This document shows positions 17,280-25,220 of a stretch of DNA of 64,000 bases, in pieces. A model generated the notes under the pieces. The model did not search any database and was not told the DNA's origin. It saw nothing but the letters and a program-made list of their open reading frames with translations. Position 1 is the stretch's first letter, and each line of letters opens with the position of its first letter. Where the stretch lies: contig NZ_WHJH01000020.1 in assembly GCF_011682145.1 (NCBI RefSeq), forward strand, positions 1-64,000, read 5' to 3'. The translations under genes and the position numbers were made by a program. Origin of the DNA: Massilia mucilaginosa (GTDB lineage: Bacteria; Pseudomonadota; Gammaproteobacteria; Burkholderiales; Burkholderiaceae_D).

Positions 17280-18503
17280 ATGTTGATGCCAAAATCGCAT
17301 CGAATCGCACTGCTGTTCAACGCGAACAAAATTTTCGATCGTGAAGTAATTGAAGGAATCGCCGCCTATCTGTCGAGCACGCGCAGCTCGTGGGACCTGT
17401 TCCTGGAAGAGGATTTCCGCCTGCGCCTGCCCGGTATCGAAGACTGGCAGGGCGATGGCGTGATCGCCGACTTCGACGACCCGGCAGTCGCCGCCGCGCT
17501 CGCGCGCAGCCGCATTCCGGTGGTGGCCGTGGGCGGCTCGTATGAAAATGTCGACGCCTACCCGTCCGGCGTGCCCTACGTGGCCACCGACAATTTCAAA
17601 CTCATCAAACTGGCCTACGAACACCTGATCGAAGCCGGCCTGCGCCACTTCGCCCTGTTCAGCCTGCCCGAAGCCCAGGAAAACCGCTGGGCCCAGGAAC
17701 GCGAAAACGCCTTCCGCAGCCTGATGCGGCGCGACCGCATGGATGCCGAGGTGTTCCGTGGCCAGGGCACCAGCGCGCCCTCGTGGGACGAGGCCGTCCA
17801 GCAGCAGATCAACTGGCTGCACAGCCTGCCCAAACCGTGCGGCATCATCGCCGTCACCGACGCCAGAGCCCGCCAGCTGATGCAGGCCTGCATGATCGCC
17901 GGCATCGAAGTGCCGGAACAGGTGGCCCTGATCGGCATCGACAACGACCCGCTGGCGCGCATGCTCACCCGCATTCCGCTCAGCTCGGTGATCCAGGGCG
18001 CGCAGGAAATGGGGCGCGCCGCCGCCCACCTGCTTGACCAGATGCTGCATGGCGCGCGCCTGTCGACGACGCGCATCCTGGTGCCGCCGGCGGGCATCAA
18101 CGTGCTGGCCTCGAGCAAGCACGAACCGGCCAAGCACCCGCACGTGATGCGCGCGCGCCACTTCATCCGCCAGTACGCCTGCCAGGGCATCAAGACCGGC
18201 CAGGTGGCCGATTACGTCGGCATATCGCGCTCGTCGCTGGAATCGTATTTCCGCCAGGAGCTCGGTTGCAGCGTGCACGACGAGATCCTGCGCTTCCGCC
18301 TCGACGCCGCCATCGCCATCCTCGGGCGCGGCGACTGCAACCTGGCCAACGTGGCGCTCAGTTGCGGCTTCACGTCGAGCCAGTACATGCATTCGGTCTT
18401 CAAGCGCGAGCTCGGCTGCACCCCGCGCGCCTACCAGGACCAGGCCCTGCAAGGCCAGGCCGAGCCGGCGGCGGCTTCTCAATTCCACCACGCAGATTCT
18501 TAA
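17280..18503 (+). CDS. xylR: XylR-type xylose-responsive AraC-family regulator
   Basis: 407 residues in the layout specific to XylR: a LacI-like periplasmic-binding-type sensor (about residues 5-285, starting HRIALLFNANKIFDREVIEGI and including ALIGIDNDPLARMLT) followed by an AraC-type double helix-turn-helix (about 300-395, VADYVGISRSSLESYFRQEL and ANVALSCGFTSSQYMHSVFKREL). Known XylR proteins bind D-xylose and activate xylose genes. The regulated genes are probably xylX-D, xylFGH and the xyloglucan operon. The next gene, galM, overlaps the stop codon, so the two are one operon. Confidence 0.9.
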   Translation: MLMPKSHRIALLFNANKIFDREVIEGIAAYLSSTRSSWDLFLEEDFRLRLPGIEDWQGDGVIADFDDPAVAAALARSRIPVVAVGGSYENVDAYPSGVPYVATDNFKLIKLAYEHLIEAGLRHFALFSLPEAQENRWAQERENAFRSLMRRDRMDAEVFRGQGTSAPSWDEAVQQQINWLHSLPKPCGIIAVTDARARQLMQACMIAGIEVPEQVALIGIDNDPLARMLTRIPLSSVIQGAQEMGRAAAHLLDQMLHGARLSTTRILVPPAGINVLASSKHEPAKHPHVMRARHFIRQYACQGIKTGQVADYVGISRSSLESYFRQELGCSVHDEILRFRLDAAIAILGRGDCNLANVALSCGFTSSQYMHSVFKRELGCTPRAYQDQALQGQAEPAAASQFHHADS

Positions 18504-19552
18504 TGACCACCAAGCAAACGATCGCCACTCCTCCGCTGCGCGCCGCCGACCAGCTGTTCACCCTGCGCAACGGCAACGACATGCGCCTGACGATCAGCGA
18601 GCGCGGGGCGGCGCTGGTGTCGTGGTGGGCACCCGACCGCTACGGCAAGGTGGCCGACGTGCTGCTCGGCTATCGCGACCCTGACGGCTACGCCGACAAC
18701 AGCGCCTACTTCGGCGCCGTCATCGGTCGCTGGGCCAACCGCATCGCGCAGGGCCGCTTCATGCTCGACGGCGCGCCGGTGCAGGCCGCCGTGAACGACC
18801 GCGGCAACCACCTGCACGGCGGCGACGCCGGCTTTCACCGGGCGCGCTGGAAACTGAGCGCGTCCGACGCGGGCGTGTCGCTGCGCCTGAGTTCGCCGGA
18901 CGGCGACGGCGGCTTTCCCGGCAAGCTCGACGTGCAGGTGCACTACCGGCTCGACGACGAAGGCCGCCTGACCATCGACTTCGAGGCGGTCGCGGACGCG
19001 CCCACGCCGGTCAACCTGACCGCGCATCCGTACTTCAACCTGAACGGCGGCAGCGCCGACGTGGGCGACCATATGCTGCAGATCGACGCCGATTTTTACA
19101 TGGAGACCGATCCGCGCGGCATTCCGATTGGCGTGGCGGCGGTGGCCGGCACCCCGTTCGACTTCCGCCAGCCGGCCGCGATCGGGCCGCGCCTGGGCTG
19201 GCCGGACGCGCAGATTCGCCTGGTGGGCGGCTTCGACCATTGTTACTGCGTCAAGCCGCATGCGATGGGCCGCACCGGGCCGCTGCGCGAAGTGGCGCGC
19301 GTATACGACCCGGGATCGGGGCGGCGTTTGCAGGTGTCGACCACCGAGCCGGGGCTGCAGTTTTATAGCGGCAATTCGCTCGATGGCGTGCAGGGCAGGG
19401 CGGGGCGCCCGTATGCAAGGCATGACGGGTTTTGCCTGGAGGCGCACGCGTATCCGGACCAGTTGAACGGGCAGTGCGCGTCGGCCGTGATTTTGCGGCC
19501 GGGGCAGGTGTACCGGCAGACCACGGTGTACCGGTTGTCGTTGCAGGCCTGA
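18503..19552 (+). CDS. galM: Aldose 1-epimerase (galactose mutarotase)
   Basis: 349 residues; the ATG shares a base with the xylR stop (TAATG), so translation is probably coupled. It interconverts alpha and beta anomers of sugars. Family marks: NRIAQGRFMLDG, NHLHGGDAGFHRARW, NLTAHPYFNLNG with the catalytic His, GGFDHCYC and a C-terminal LQFYSGNSLDG with HDGFCLEAHAYPDQ, which holds the Glu base. In this place it would speed use of xylose and galactose released from xyloglucan. No signal peptide, so cytoplasmic. Confidence 0.94.
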   Translation: MTTKQTIATPPLRAADQLFTLRNGNDMRLTISERGAALVSWWAPDRYGKVADVLLGYRDPDGYADNSAYFGAVIGRWANRIAQGRFMLDGAPVQAAVNDRGNHLHGGDAGFHRARWKLSASDAGVSLRLSSPDGDGGFPGKLDVQVHYRLDDEGRLTIDFEAVADAPTPVNLTAHPYFNLNGGSADVGDHMLQIDADFYMETDPRGIPIGVAAVAGTPFDFRQPAAIGPRLGWPDAQIRLVGGFDHCYCVKPHAMGRTGPLREVARVYDPGSGRRLQVSTTEPGLQFYSGNSLDGVQGRAGRPYARHDGFCLEAHAYPDQLNGQCASAVILRPGQVYRQTTVYRLSLQA

Positions 19553-19587
19553 GTATGGCGTGCAACGAACGTCGGCTTCAAATACCG

Positions 19588-19611
19588 GCACCCTTGCGCG
19601 CTCGCGGGTGC
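19588..19611. terminator. Possible bidirectional hairpin between convergent genes
   Basis: GCACCC and GGGTGC arms enclose a GC-rich loop, midway between galM and the convergent LprI-like gene. No T-tract of note, so weak as a terminator. Confidence 0.35.
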
Positions 19612-19613
19612 AA

Positions 19614-20084
19614 TTATGGCGGCGGCATGTCTTTCGTCGCGTAGGTCAATTCCAATGCGCGTTGGGCATTGGTATCGGCGATGCAGGCCAGTCGGCTGAT
19701 TTCATGGGCGCTGCCGATGGCGCCGCCCCGCAGTGAGTCGGCAAATGCGCATTTAGCCTGGCGATACGTGGCGAAGGCCGTGCTGGATGCCTTCAATTTC
19801 GATTTTGCCAGAGTCTTGAAAGTGGCGTTCTCGAACCACTGGTCGATCATCTGGACCGCCTTGGTTTCAGCCTGCTTGAGCGTGACGGCACTGTCGGCCG
19901 CCATTTCGGTCAGGCAACGATGGCGGGCGGCCTGCGAGAACTGGTCGCATTTTTCTGCCGCGTCGAATTGCGGCACCTCCTTGGCGGCATCGGCATGGGG
20001 AGCGGTTTCGACGGCGTCGGCCTGCGCCGCAAACACGGGTGAAGCGACCAGCAGCGCGAGAGAAAATATGCTTATTGTTCGCAT
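19614..20084 (-). CDS. Exported LprI/DUF1311-like protein
   Basis: 156 residues with a signal peptide ending ASPVFA-AQ. The mature protein has four cysteines (EKCDQFSQAARHRC, AKCAFADS, RLACIAD) and helical segments in the arrangement of LprI-type lysozyme-inhibitor domains, which protect peptidoglycan from lysozyme. The assignment is by pattern only and moderate. It overlaps by 13 bases the 3' end of the LysM gene, so it is the second gene of that operon; a lysozyme-related protein beside a LysM protein makes sense. Confidence 0.6.
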   Translation of the reverse strand: MRTISIFSLALLVASPVFAAQADAVETAPHADAAKEVPQFDAAEKCDQFSQAARHRCLTEMAADSAVTLKQAETKAVQMIDQWFENATFKTLAKSKLKASSTAFATYRQAKCAFADSLRGGAIGSAHEISRLACIADTNAQRALELTYATKDMPPP

Positions 20085-20773
20085 GTGGCACCCTGTTTGG
20101 CGCGTACCAGACGCAGTGCGAATTCCAGTTTGGTCAGATAGCGGCTGTCGCCTCCGCTGTTGTAGTAGCGCGCGATGGCAACGGTGTTGATCGGACGCCA
20201 GCCGGTAATCACCTTCTGTACCTTGGCCTTCTGGAACTTGAGTACATCACCTTCGTGCAGGACGTTCACGCCCCGGTTCAGTTCGCGCATCACCTCGACC
20301 GTGCTGCCCACGCGCTTGGCGATTCTTTCGAGAATCTCACCCTTGCCTACTTTGATTTGTTCGATGGGTGCATTCGGCTCGCGGATGCTCTTGTGCGCAT
20401 AGTCCGCCATGCGCATGAGCAGATAGCCGATGCCGCCGCGAATATTGTGGGCAGGGTTGGTGCGCAGGGTGGAGGGGTTGATGCTGGCGCGCAGTGCCGG
20501 AGGCATGATCAGCTCGCCGACTTCCTTGTCTCCGAGCACAGCATTCATGCCCGCGTCCGGTCCCACGCCGATCTGCATCGGTTTGATCTTCCATTGGGGG
20601 TCCTCGCCGCCGGACTCGGTCCACAGCATAGCCTTGATGAGCATCCAGTCCATTGGTGCATACCCGGGCGTGCTGCTCAGATGGCGGTTGTATTCACCTA
20701 ACGCGGCTTTCACGTCGCAGTCGTAGATCTGCCAGTAGCGTTGCCGCAATAGGTTACGAGCCCATGCTGCCAC
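20072..20773 (-). CDS. LysM-domain protein, transglycosylase-like (5' end probably frameshifted)
   Basis: 233 residues as read from a GTG at 20773. The middle (WMLIKAMLWTESGG, KPMQIGVGPDAGM, NIRGGIGYLLMRMADYA) resembles an SLT-type lytic transglycosylase fold; the end is a LysM domain (about residues 137-185: VGKGEILERIAKRVG, LNRGVNVLHEGDVLKF). No signal peptide is visible. The GTG has no ribosome site. A better start exists at ATG 20790, with GAGGA six bases upstream, reading MTDYEKWQ, but that frame ends within 20 codons; a one- or two-base change near 20770 would join it to the main frame. A frameshift is therefore likely. Confidence 0.7.
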   Translation of the reverse strand: MAAWARNLLRQRYWQIYDCDVKAALGEYNRHLSSTPGYAPMDWMLIKAMLWTESGGEDPQWKIKPMQIGVGPDAGMNAVLGDKEVGELIMPPALRASINPSTLRTNPAHNIRGGIGYLLMRMADYAHKSIREPNAPIEQIKVGKGEILERIAKRVGSTVEVMRELNRGVNVLHEGDVLKFQKAKVQKVITGWRPINTVAIARYYNSGGDSRYLTKLEFALRLVRAKQGATCEQ

Positions 20774-20952
20774 TTCTCGTAGTCGGTCATTGCATTCCTC
20801 ACATAATGTTGTCTAAGCGCCAGTGCAGGTGCAAGGGTATCATTTTTGTGATAAAAATACCAACATTCTTCGAGTCCGACAGACGGCTGGCGATGGCGAC
20901 ATCGTTTTTCTCTCGTCCACCGGGTCGCTTAGGCCATTCCCGCGCACCGTGC

Positions 20953-21134
20953 TCAGGTGACTGAAAGATGCAAATCCCGGCCGAGAGCCATCAGGGCGTC
21001 TTCGATGCGATCAATGCGCGTGGTGTGGTTCAGGTCGATCAGGCGATTGACTTCCTGGCGCGTCGTACCGGGAGGTCGCGAAACGTGACGACGAATCCAC
21101 CGGTATCAGGCAGGAAATGCGCAGGGTATTTCAT
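20953..21134 (-). pseudogene. HicB-type antitoxin gene with internal deletion
   Basis: From ATG 21134 the minus strand reads MKYPAHFLPDTGGFVVTFRD, the typical start of HicB antitoxins. It then runs to a stop at 21039. In another frame the next 100 bases read TTRQEVNRLIDLNHTTRID and then RIEDALMALGRDLHLS, the typical HicB C-terminal helix-turn-helix, with a stop at 20953. The two ends of a 130-residue protein are thus joined after DLP, with about 70 residues missing. An AGAGATGAGG site precedes the start. No HicA toxin gene is seen. Confidence 0.7.
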
Positions 21135-21441
21135 ATCCTCATCTCTCCAAAAAATCTGTGTCGTGCGCTTGCCGGTCTGCCACTTGCTCGCTGATACGTT
21201 TCACTTTAACTTGAGTTGCTTTTTCACGCTTTCGACAAGCGGCATCTTCAGTTCCTTTGCCGGGTGCCTGGGCAGATGGCTGTACATGGATATCAGACGG
21301 CCAACTGAACGATAAGTCCGGAAGCGCCAGAAAAAACTTGGATTGATGGGTAGAAATATGTGCGCGCTCGAACGCACTGTTTCCAGGCCGTGAGCCTGCG
21401 TGGCGGCGCCGTATTCGGCCGCCGCCGCCGCCTCAATGCCG
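21135..21441. other. Stretch between hicB relic and Nep1-like gene, no clear gene
   Basis: An open minus-strand frame ends at 21201 (…KMPLVESVKKQLKLK), but its 5' part is antisense-frame reading of the Nep1-like gene and it has no start or family. It could be the tail of a lost gene. The stretch is less GC-rich than its surroundings. The 162 bases between 20791 and 20952 on the other side of the relic hold no gene either. Confidence 0.4.
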
Positions 21442-22413
21442 CTATTCCCTGATTTGCGGGTAGGTCTGCGGATAGTTCGCTCTGAACTCGTTCGCACGGG
21501 TGCTCCACACGTCGTCCAGCGAGAACGAGGCGTTTTGCCAGAATGCGTCGCTGCGCGGCACGGTGTTATTGGCGACGTTGGCGATCTCGTTGTCGTTGCG
21601 CGTCTTGAACGAGGCACTGCCGAAATTGGACGCTTCCAGCGCCAGCCGGTACTGCCGGTTGGCCTGATAGCGCACGGTTTCGTCGCTGTTCCACTCCACT
21701 ACCGCGCTGTAATGGCTGATGATGTCCGGCGCGTGGAACTCGCCCCAGTTGCCGAGAAACTCGACGCGGTTTTTGTCGTCGGCGCTGGCGAAGCGGAAGG
21801 CGTGGGTGCCGGCGCCGTCCTTGTGATAGACCACCAGCGGGTGGCCGTTATGGGTCTGCAGCTGGCCAATCGGGCGCGTGGTGTATTTTCCGTGGGCGCT
21901 GGTGGAGACATGCGACATGAAATCGGGCTGGCCGTTGACTTTGCCGGTCCAGACAATCACGGTTTCCGCATCGTGCTTGTGGCCACCGAGGAAGGTCAGG
22001 CCGATGGCCTGGTCTTTTTCAAAATACAGCTCGTAAAAGTGCGCGCAGCGTTCGATCTTATCGTCGCCTTCGACGCTGGCCTTGCATATTTGCCGGTGAA
22101 GCGTGTTGGCATAGGCGGTCCAGTCGGCGTCCCTGCATGCACCGGATACGCTGCCGGTTGCGTTCTTGCCCGGATTCTGGCGCAGGTTCTCGTTGCGGTG
22201 AAATGGGGTGGCCGGGTAGCAGCCATCCGAATCGAAGTCGAACTTCGGATGGAAGTTCCTTACCTGCTTTTCATTGTATTTGGTGATCGCTGCATTCCAC
22301 TTCGGAAAGTCGTCGGCCTGTGCCGCCACGGCGTTCAAGGCCATGCAGGACGCCAGTGCGGCCTTGAGCCACGCCGATTTTTTGGTAACGAGGGAATGCG
22401 ATTTTCTTTTCAT
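21442..22413 (-). CDS. Nep1-like (NPP1/NLP) necrosis-inducing protein
   Basis: 323 residues with a signal peptide ending near AAQA-DDFP. The NLP heptapeptide GHRHDWE appears as GHKHDAE at residues 144-150, keeping the metal-binding His, Asp and Glu but with Ala for Trp; VIVW follows as in the family. The front part (PKFDFDSDGCYPATPF) with two cysteines is also typical. NLPs bind glycosyl-inositol-phosphoryl ceramides of plant membranes and can lyse cells; some are non-toxic. It is divergent from a pectate lyase gene, which supports a plant-facing role. Confidence 0.88.
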   Translation of the reverse strand: MKRKSHSLVTKKSAWLKAALASCMALNAVAAQADDFPKWNAAITKYNEKQVRNFHPKFDFDSDGCYPATPFHRNENLRQNPGKNATGSVSGACRDADWTAYANTLHRQICKASVEGDDKIERCAHFYELYFEKDQAIGLTFLGGHKHDAETVIVWTGKVNGQPDFMSHVSTSAHGKYTTRPIGQLQTHNGHPLVVYHKDGAGTHAFRFASADDKNRVEFLGNWGEFHAPDIISHYSAVVEWNSDETVRYQANRQYRLALEASNFGSASFKTRNDNEIANVANNTVPRSDAFWQNASFSLDDVWSTRANEFRANYPQTYPQIRE

Positions 22414-22999
22414 GGGATGCGCCTTGAAGGATTGCGAATGCCGGGGGATTTCGTGAAGCCTGCCGGTGCTTTTTTACGCCGGGTCGGGTTGAAACCAGAC
22501 ATGGCGCACGTAAATGCTACTGATCATTTGTGACCGCCTGTTGACTTGGCAATGCTGTTGCCGGCGCCTGGATGTCGATGGGCCGGCCCGCGAGCGGCCC
22601 GGCGCAGGCCGATGCGCAACCCGAAAACCACATCGTACAACTTGCTGATTGTTTAATCATCCTATCAAGCGTAGTATCGATTCGTCGCCGTCGTAACAAT
22701 CCCGCTTGGGATTGCTGGCGCCGATCCCGACCTGCGCGACCCGGCTCCCCGCCGTGCTTGCAATGGCGACAGGTACGCGAGGTATCTGTCTCAGACATCG
22801 CTGTCGGATGCTGATTGTTTTTCCCTACCCCCGTTGCCGGACCCATCGCCCTGCGCCGCGCCATCGCCGTCGCGTTCGCGGCCGATGTGGCATTGCCTCA
22901 GGCAAGGCCCCGGCACGCGGGCAGGCATCGCCATGCGCGGCGCAAAGCGTTCGACAAAAGAACGCGCGCCTTTTCTATTTTTCTTCATTGGAGACAACC
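22414..22999. other. Divergent promoter region of NLP and pectate lyase genes
   Basis: 586 bases without a supported gene. Readings in it are open only because of GC content. AT-rich patches occur near 22640-22690 and 22960-22990. I found no copy of the 21-base xylose motif and no clear operator here. Confidence 0.5.
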
Positions 23000-24451
23000 A
23001 TGAAAAATACTATCCTTGCTGCCAGCGTCATGCTGGCTGTCGCTTCCACCGCCCACGCCGCCACGCTCGACGCCAGCACCTTCGTCGGCGCCAGCACGCC
23101 CCTGCAAACGGCCCTGTACGGCGTGCGCAACTACTCCGCTCCGGTGCTGGTGAAGGGCTTGCACGACCCGGCCAACTACCTGGCCGCCCCCAGGCTGCCG
23201 GCGTGGCAGTTCGCCCGGGTCGACCCGACCGGCGGCGGGCTCACCTTCGAACGCCAGGCCGCGCCAGCGACCGGCTGGCATACCTTTTCGCGCAAGGGCA
23301 AGGTGGTCCTGAGCGGGGGCGGGGCGGCGCGCCTTGACCGCGTCTATACCGTGTTCAACGGCCAGCAACTGGTCGCCGCCATCAGGGAAGCCGGCAACGA
23401 GCCGAAAATCATTCGCGTGGTCGGCCATATCGACTTGCGCTGGAGCGAGAACAACACGGTGTTCCGCGAGTACACCAGCTATTCGGACCAGAAATACGGC
23501 GGCTCGATCAACCTGCCGTCGAACACGACCCTGGTCGGCATCAACGACGCCCAGGGCCGGCCGGCGCGCATGAGCGGCATCTCGCTGCTGATCGGCGGCG
23601 AGCTGGCGCTGGCGCAAGGAGGCGATCCGGAAGCCGACTTCAAGAAGTGGATCAAGGATGGCAAGGATGGCGAAGACTATCCAACCTGGACCCGCAACGT
23701 CATCGTGCGCAACCTGGTGATCGATACGCCGTGGGATGTCAATCCCGAGGATGCGGGCAATGCCTACGCCGACGGCATCACCGTCTCGCGCGGGCAGAAC
23801 ATTTTCCTCGGCCACCTGAGCGTGAGCGATGGCGACACGCCCGAGTCGCTCGCCACCGGCACCTACAAGACGCGCCACGACGGCGCGCTGGACGTGGTGC
23901 GCGGCAGCGATTATGTGACCATCGCCAACAGCTATTTCGCCAATCACCACAAGACCACCCTGGTCGGCAACGGCGACGGCGGGCGCGCCTGGAGCGACGA
24001 GGGACGCCTGCGCGTGACCTTCTCGGGCAACTGGTGGAGTTCGGTGGCGGCACGCTTGCCGCTCAACCGTTACGGGCTGGTACACATGTTCAACAACCTG
24101 GTCACCGGCAACGTGATCACAACGGAGGGCGACGTCAAGTTCGAAAGCGGCACCGACGCGCGCTACCGCTCCAACATGCTGATCGAAAACAACTACTACA
24201 AGCTCGCCGGCCTCAAGCTCTCGGAATTCTGCGGCAAGGCCATCAAGGGCAAGAGCTTCATCGGCTTTCGCTCGTCGGGCCACATCTTCACCAGCGACCG
24301 GGCCGGCACCAACGCGGTCGACGGCCAGTGCGGCATGGCGCGGCCAAGCGCGGCCGATCTGTGGACCCCGCCGTACCTGTATGCGCTGCAAACGGCAACG
24401 TCGACCCTGGCCGCCGTGCCCTTGCAAGCAGGCGCCGGCAAGCTCAAGTAA
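23000..24451 (+). CDS. Secreted pectate lyase, polysaccharide lyase family 1
   Basis: 483 residues; GGAGA lies seven bases before the ATG. Signal peptide cut after AHA. The catalytic beta-helix is marked by IRVVGHID, NTTLVGIND, NVIVRNLVIDTPWD, GITVSRGQNIFLGHLSVSDG, DGALDVVRGSDYVTIANSYF, HHKTTLVGNGD and VTFSGNWWSSVAARLPLNR; the last holds the catalytic Arg. These correspond to the calcium-binding Asp and vWiDH/RxPxxR regions of PL1 pectate lyases, which cleave polygalacturonate by beta-elimination. The usual length is 350-450, so this one carries an extra N-terminal section. A 30-base gap leads to a PEP-CTERM gene in the same direction. Confidence 0.9.
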   Translation: MKNTILAASVMLAVASTAHAATLDASTFVGASTPLQTALYGVRNYSAPVLVKGLHDPANYLAAPRLPAWQFARVDPTGGGLTFERQAAPATGWHTFSRKGKVVLSGGGAARLDRVYTVFNGQQLVAAIREAGNEPKIIRVVGHIDLRWSENNTVFREYTSYSDQKYGGSINLPSNTTLVGINDAQGRPARMSGISLLIGGELALAQGGDPEADFKKWIKDGKDGEDYPTWTRNVIVRNLVIDTPWDVNPEDAGNAYADGITVSRGQNIFLGHLSVSDGDTPESLATGTYKTRHDGALDVVRGSDYVTIANSYFANHHKTTLVGNGDGGRAWSDEGRLRVTFSGNWWSSVAARLPLNRYGLVHMFNNLVTGNVITTEGDVKFESGTDARYRSNMLIENNYYKLAGLKLSEFCGKAIKGKSFIGFRSSGHIFTSDRAGTNAVDGQCGMARPSAADLWTPPYLYALQTATSTLAAVPLQAGAGKLK

Positions 24452-24481
24452 TCACACCACCATACCGATACGGAGGCATCC

Positions 24482-25099
24482 ATGTTGTTTGAACGATTGC
24501 GCTTAACTGTCGTCTTACTTTGTACATTCGCCTGTTTACCGGCGCAGGCGGCGCTGGTGGCCGACACCGGCACGCCGACGAATGGCATCGGTGCGGGCTG
24601 GGCCTTCAACAGCGGCCACAGTTACGCCGGCCGCTTTACCGTGCCCGGCGCAATGACCATCAACAGCGTCGAAGGCTACTTCGGCACCGATGCGGGCGAA
24701 GTCGGCATCAGCCTGTTCGGCAACAGCGCGGACGGCGAGGGCGGCTTCATCCCGGGCAGCATGCTGCGTTCGGCCAGCTTTGCCACCGGCGTGGGCGAGG
24801 CCGCCTGGCGCGGGCTGGCCGGCCTCGACTGGGCGGTGGGCGAGGGCAGTTACTGGATCGGGTTTACCTCGACCTGGGACAGTGCCAGCCAGGCCAGCAT
24901 GCCCGGCGCGGCCGACAAGCCGCTGGCCGGCTATGCGCTGGAACAGGGCGGCCAGTGGTACGACGCCGCCGGCCTGGGCCTGGACCAGGGCTTGCGCGTG
25001 GACGCCAGCGCCATGGCAGTGCCCGAGCCGGGCAGCATGGCGCTGTTCGGCCTGGGGCTGGGCGTGGTGGGGGTGGTGGGCCGGCGCAAGCGGGCCTGA
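24482..25099 (+). CDS. PEP-CTERM sorting-domain protein
   Basis: 205 residues with a signal peptide (VVLLCTFACLPAQA) and at the end the complete PEP-CTERM sorting signal: VPEPGSMALFGLGLG, a membrane helix and RRKRA. Such proteins are processed by exosortase during export and are common in biofilm-forming betaproteobacteria. The mature domain (FNSGHSYAGRFTVPGAMTI, YWIGFTSTWD) looks like a beta-sandwich often seen in this class. The exosortase genes are not in the window. It may share the pectate lyase transcript. Confidence 0.9.
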   Translation: MLFERLRLTVVLLCTFACLPAQAALVADTGTPTNGIGAGWAFNSGHSYAGRFTVPGAMTINSVEGYFGTDAGEVGISLFGNSADGEGGFIPGSMLRSASFATGVGEAAWRGLAGLDWAVGEGSYWIGFTSTWDSASQASMPGAADKPLAGYALEQGGQWYDAAGLGLDQGLRVDASAMAVPEPGSMALFGLGLGVVGVVGRRKRA

Positions 25100-25120
25100 G
25101 GCGGCGCGGCGAAAACCTGC

Positions 25121-25148
25121 TTGGTTCCAGTGATGCCGTCCCTATAAT
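25121..25148 (+). promoter_or_regulatory. Promoter candidate for the ATPase gene
   Basis: TATAAT at 25143-25148 with TTGGTT 16 bases upstream. The -10 is perfect, the -35 weak. The ATPase ATG follows 72 bases later. Confidence 0.4.
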
Positions 25149-25220
25149 GCTACGTAAGTGCGCACAAATTCTCGTCATCTCTGCACACTTGCTTGGAGAC
25201 GCATCGTTGGAGCTACATCC

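Noticed and set aside
21201-21617. 138-residue minus-strand frame ahead of the hicB relic
   Set aside because: Its 5' half is an out-of-frame reading of the Nep1-like gene and the rest has no family; not called as a gene.
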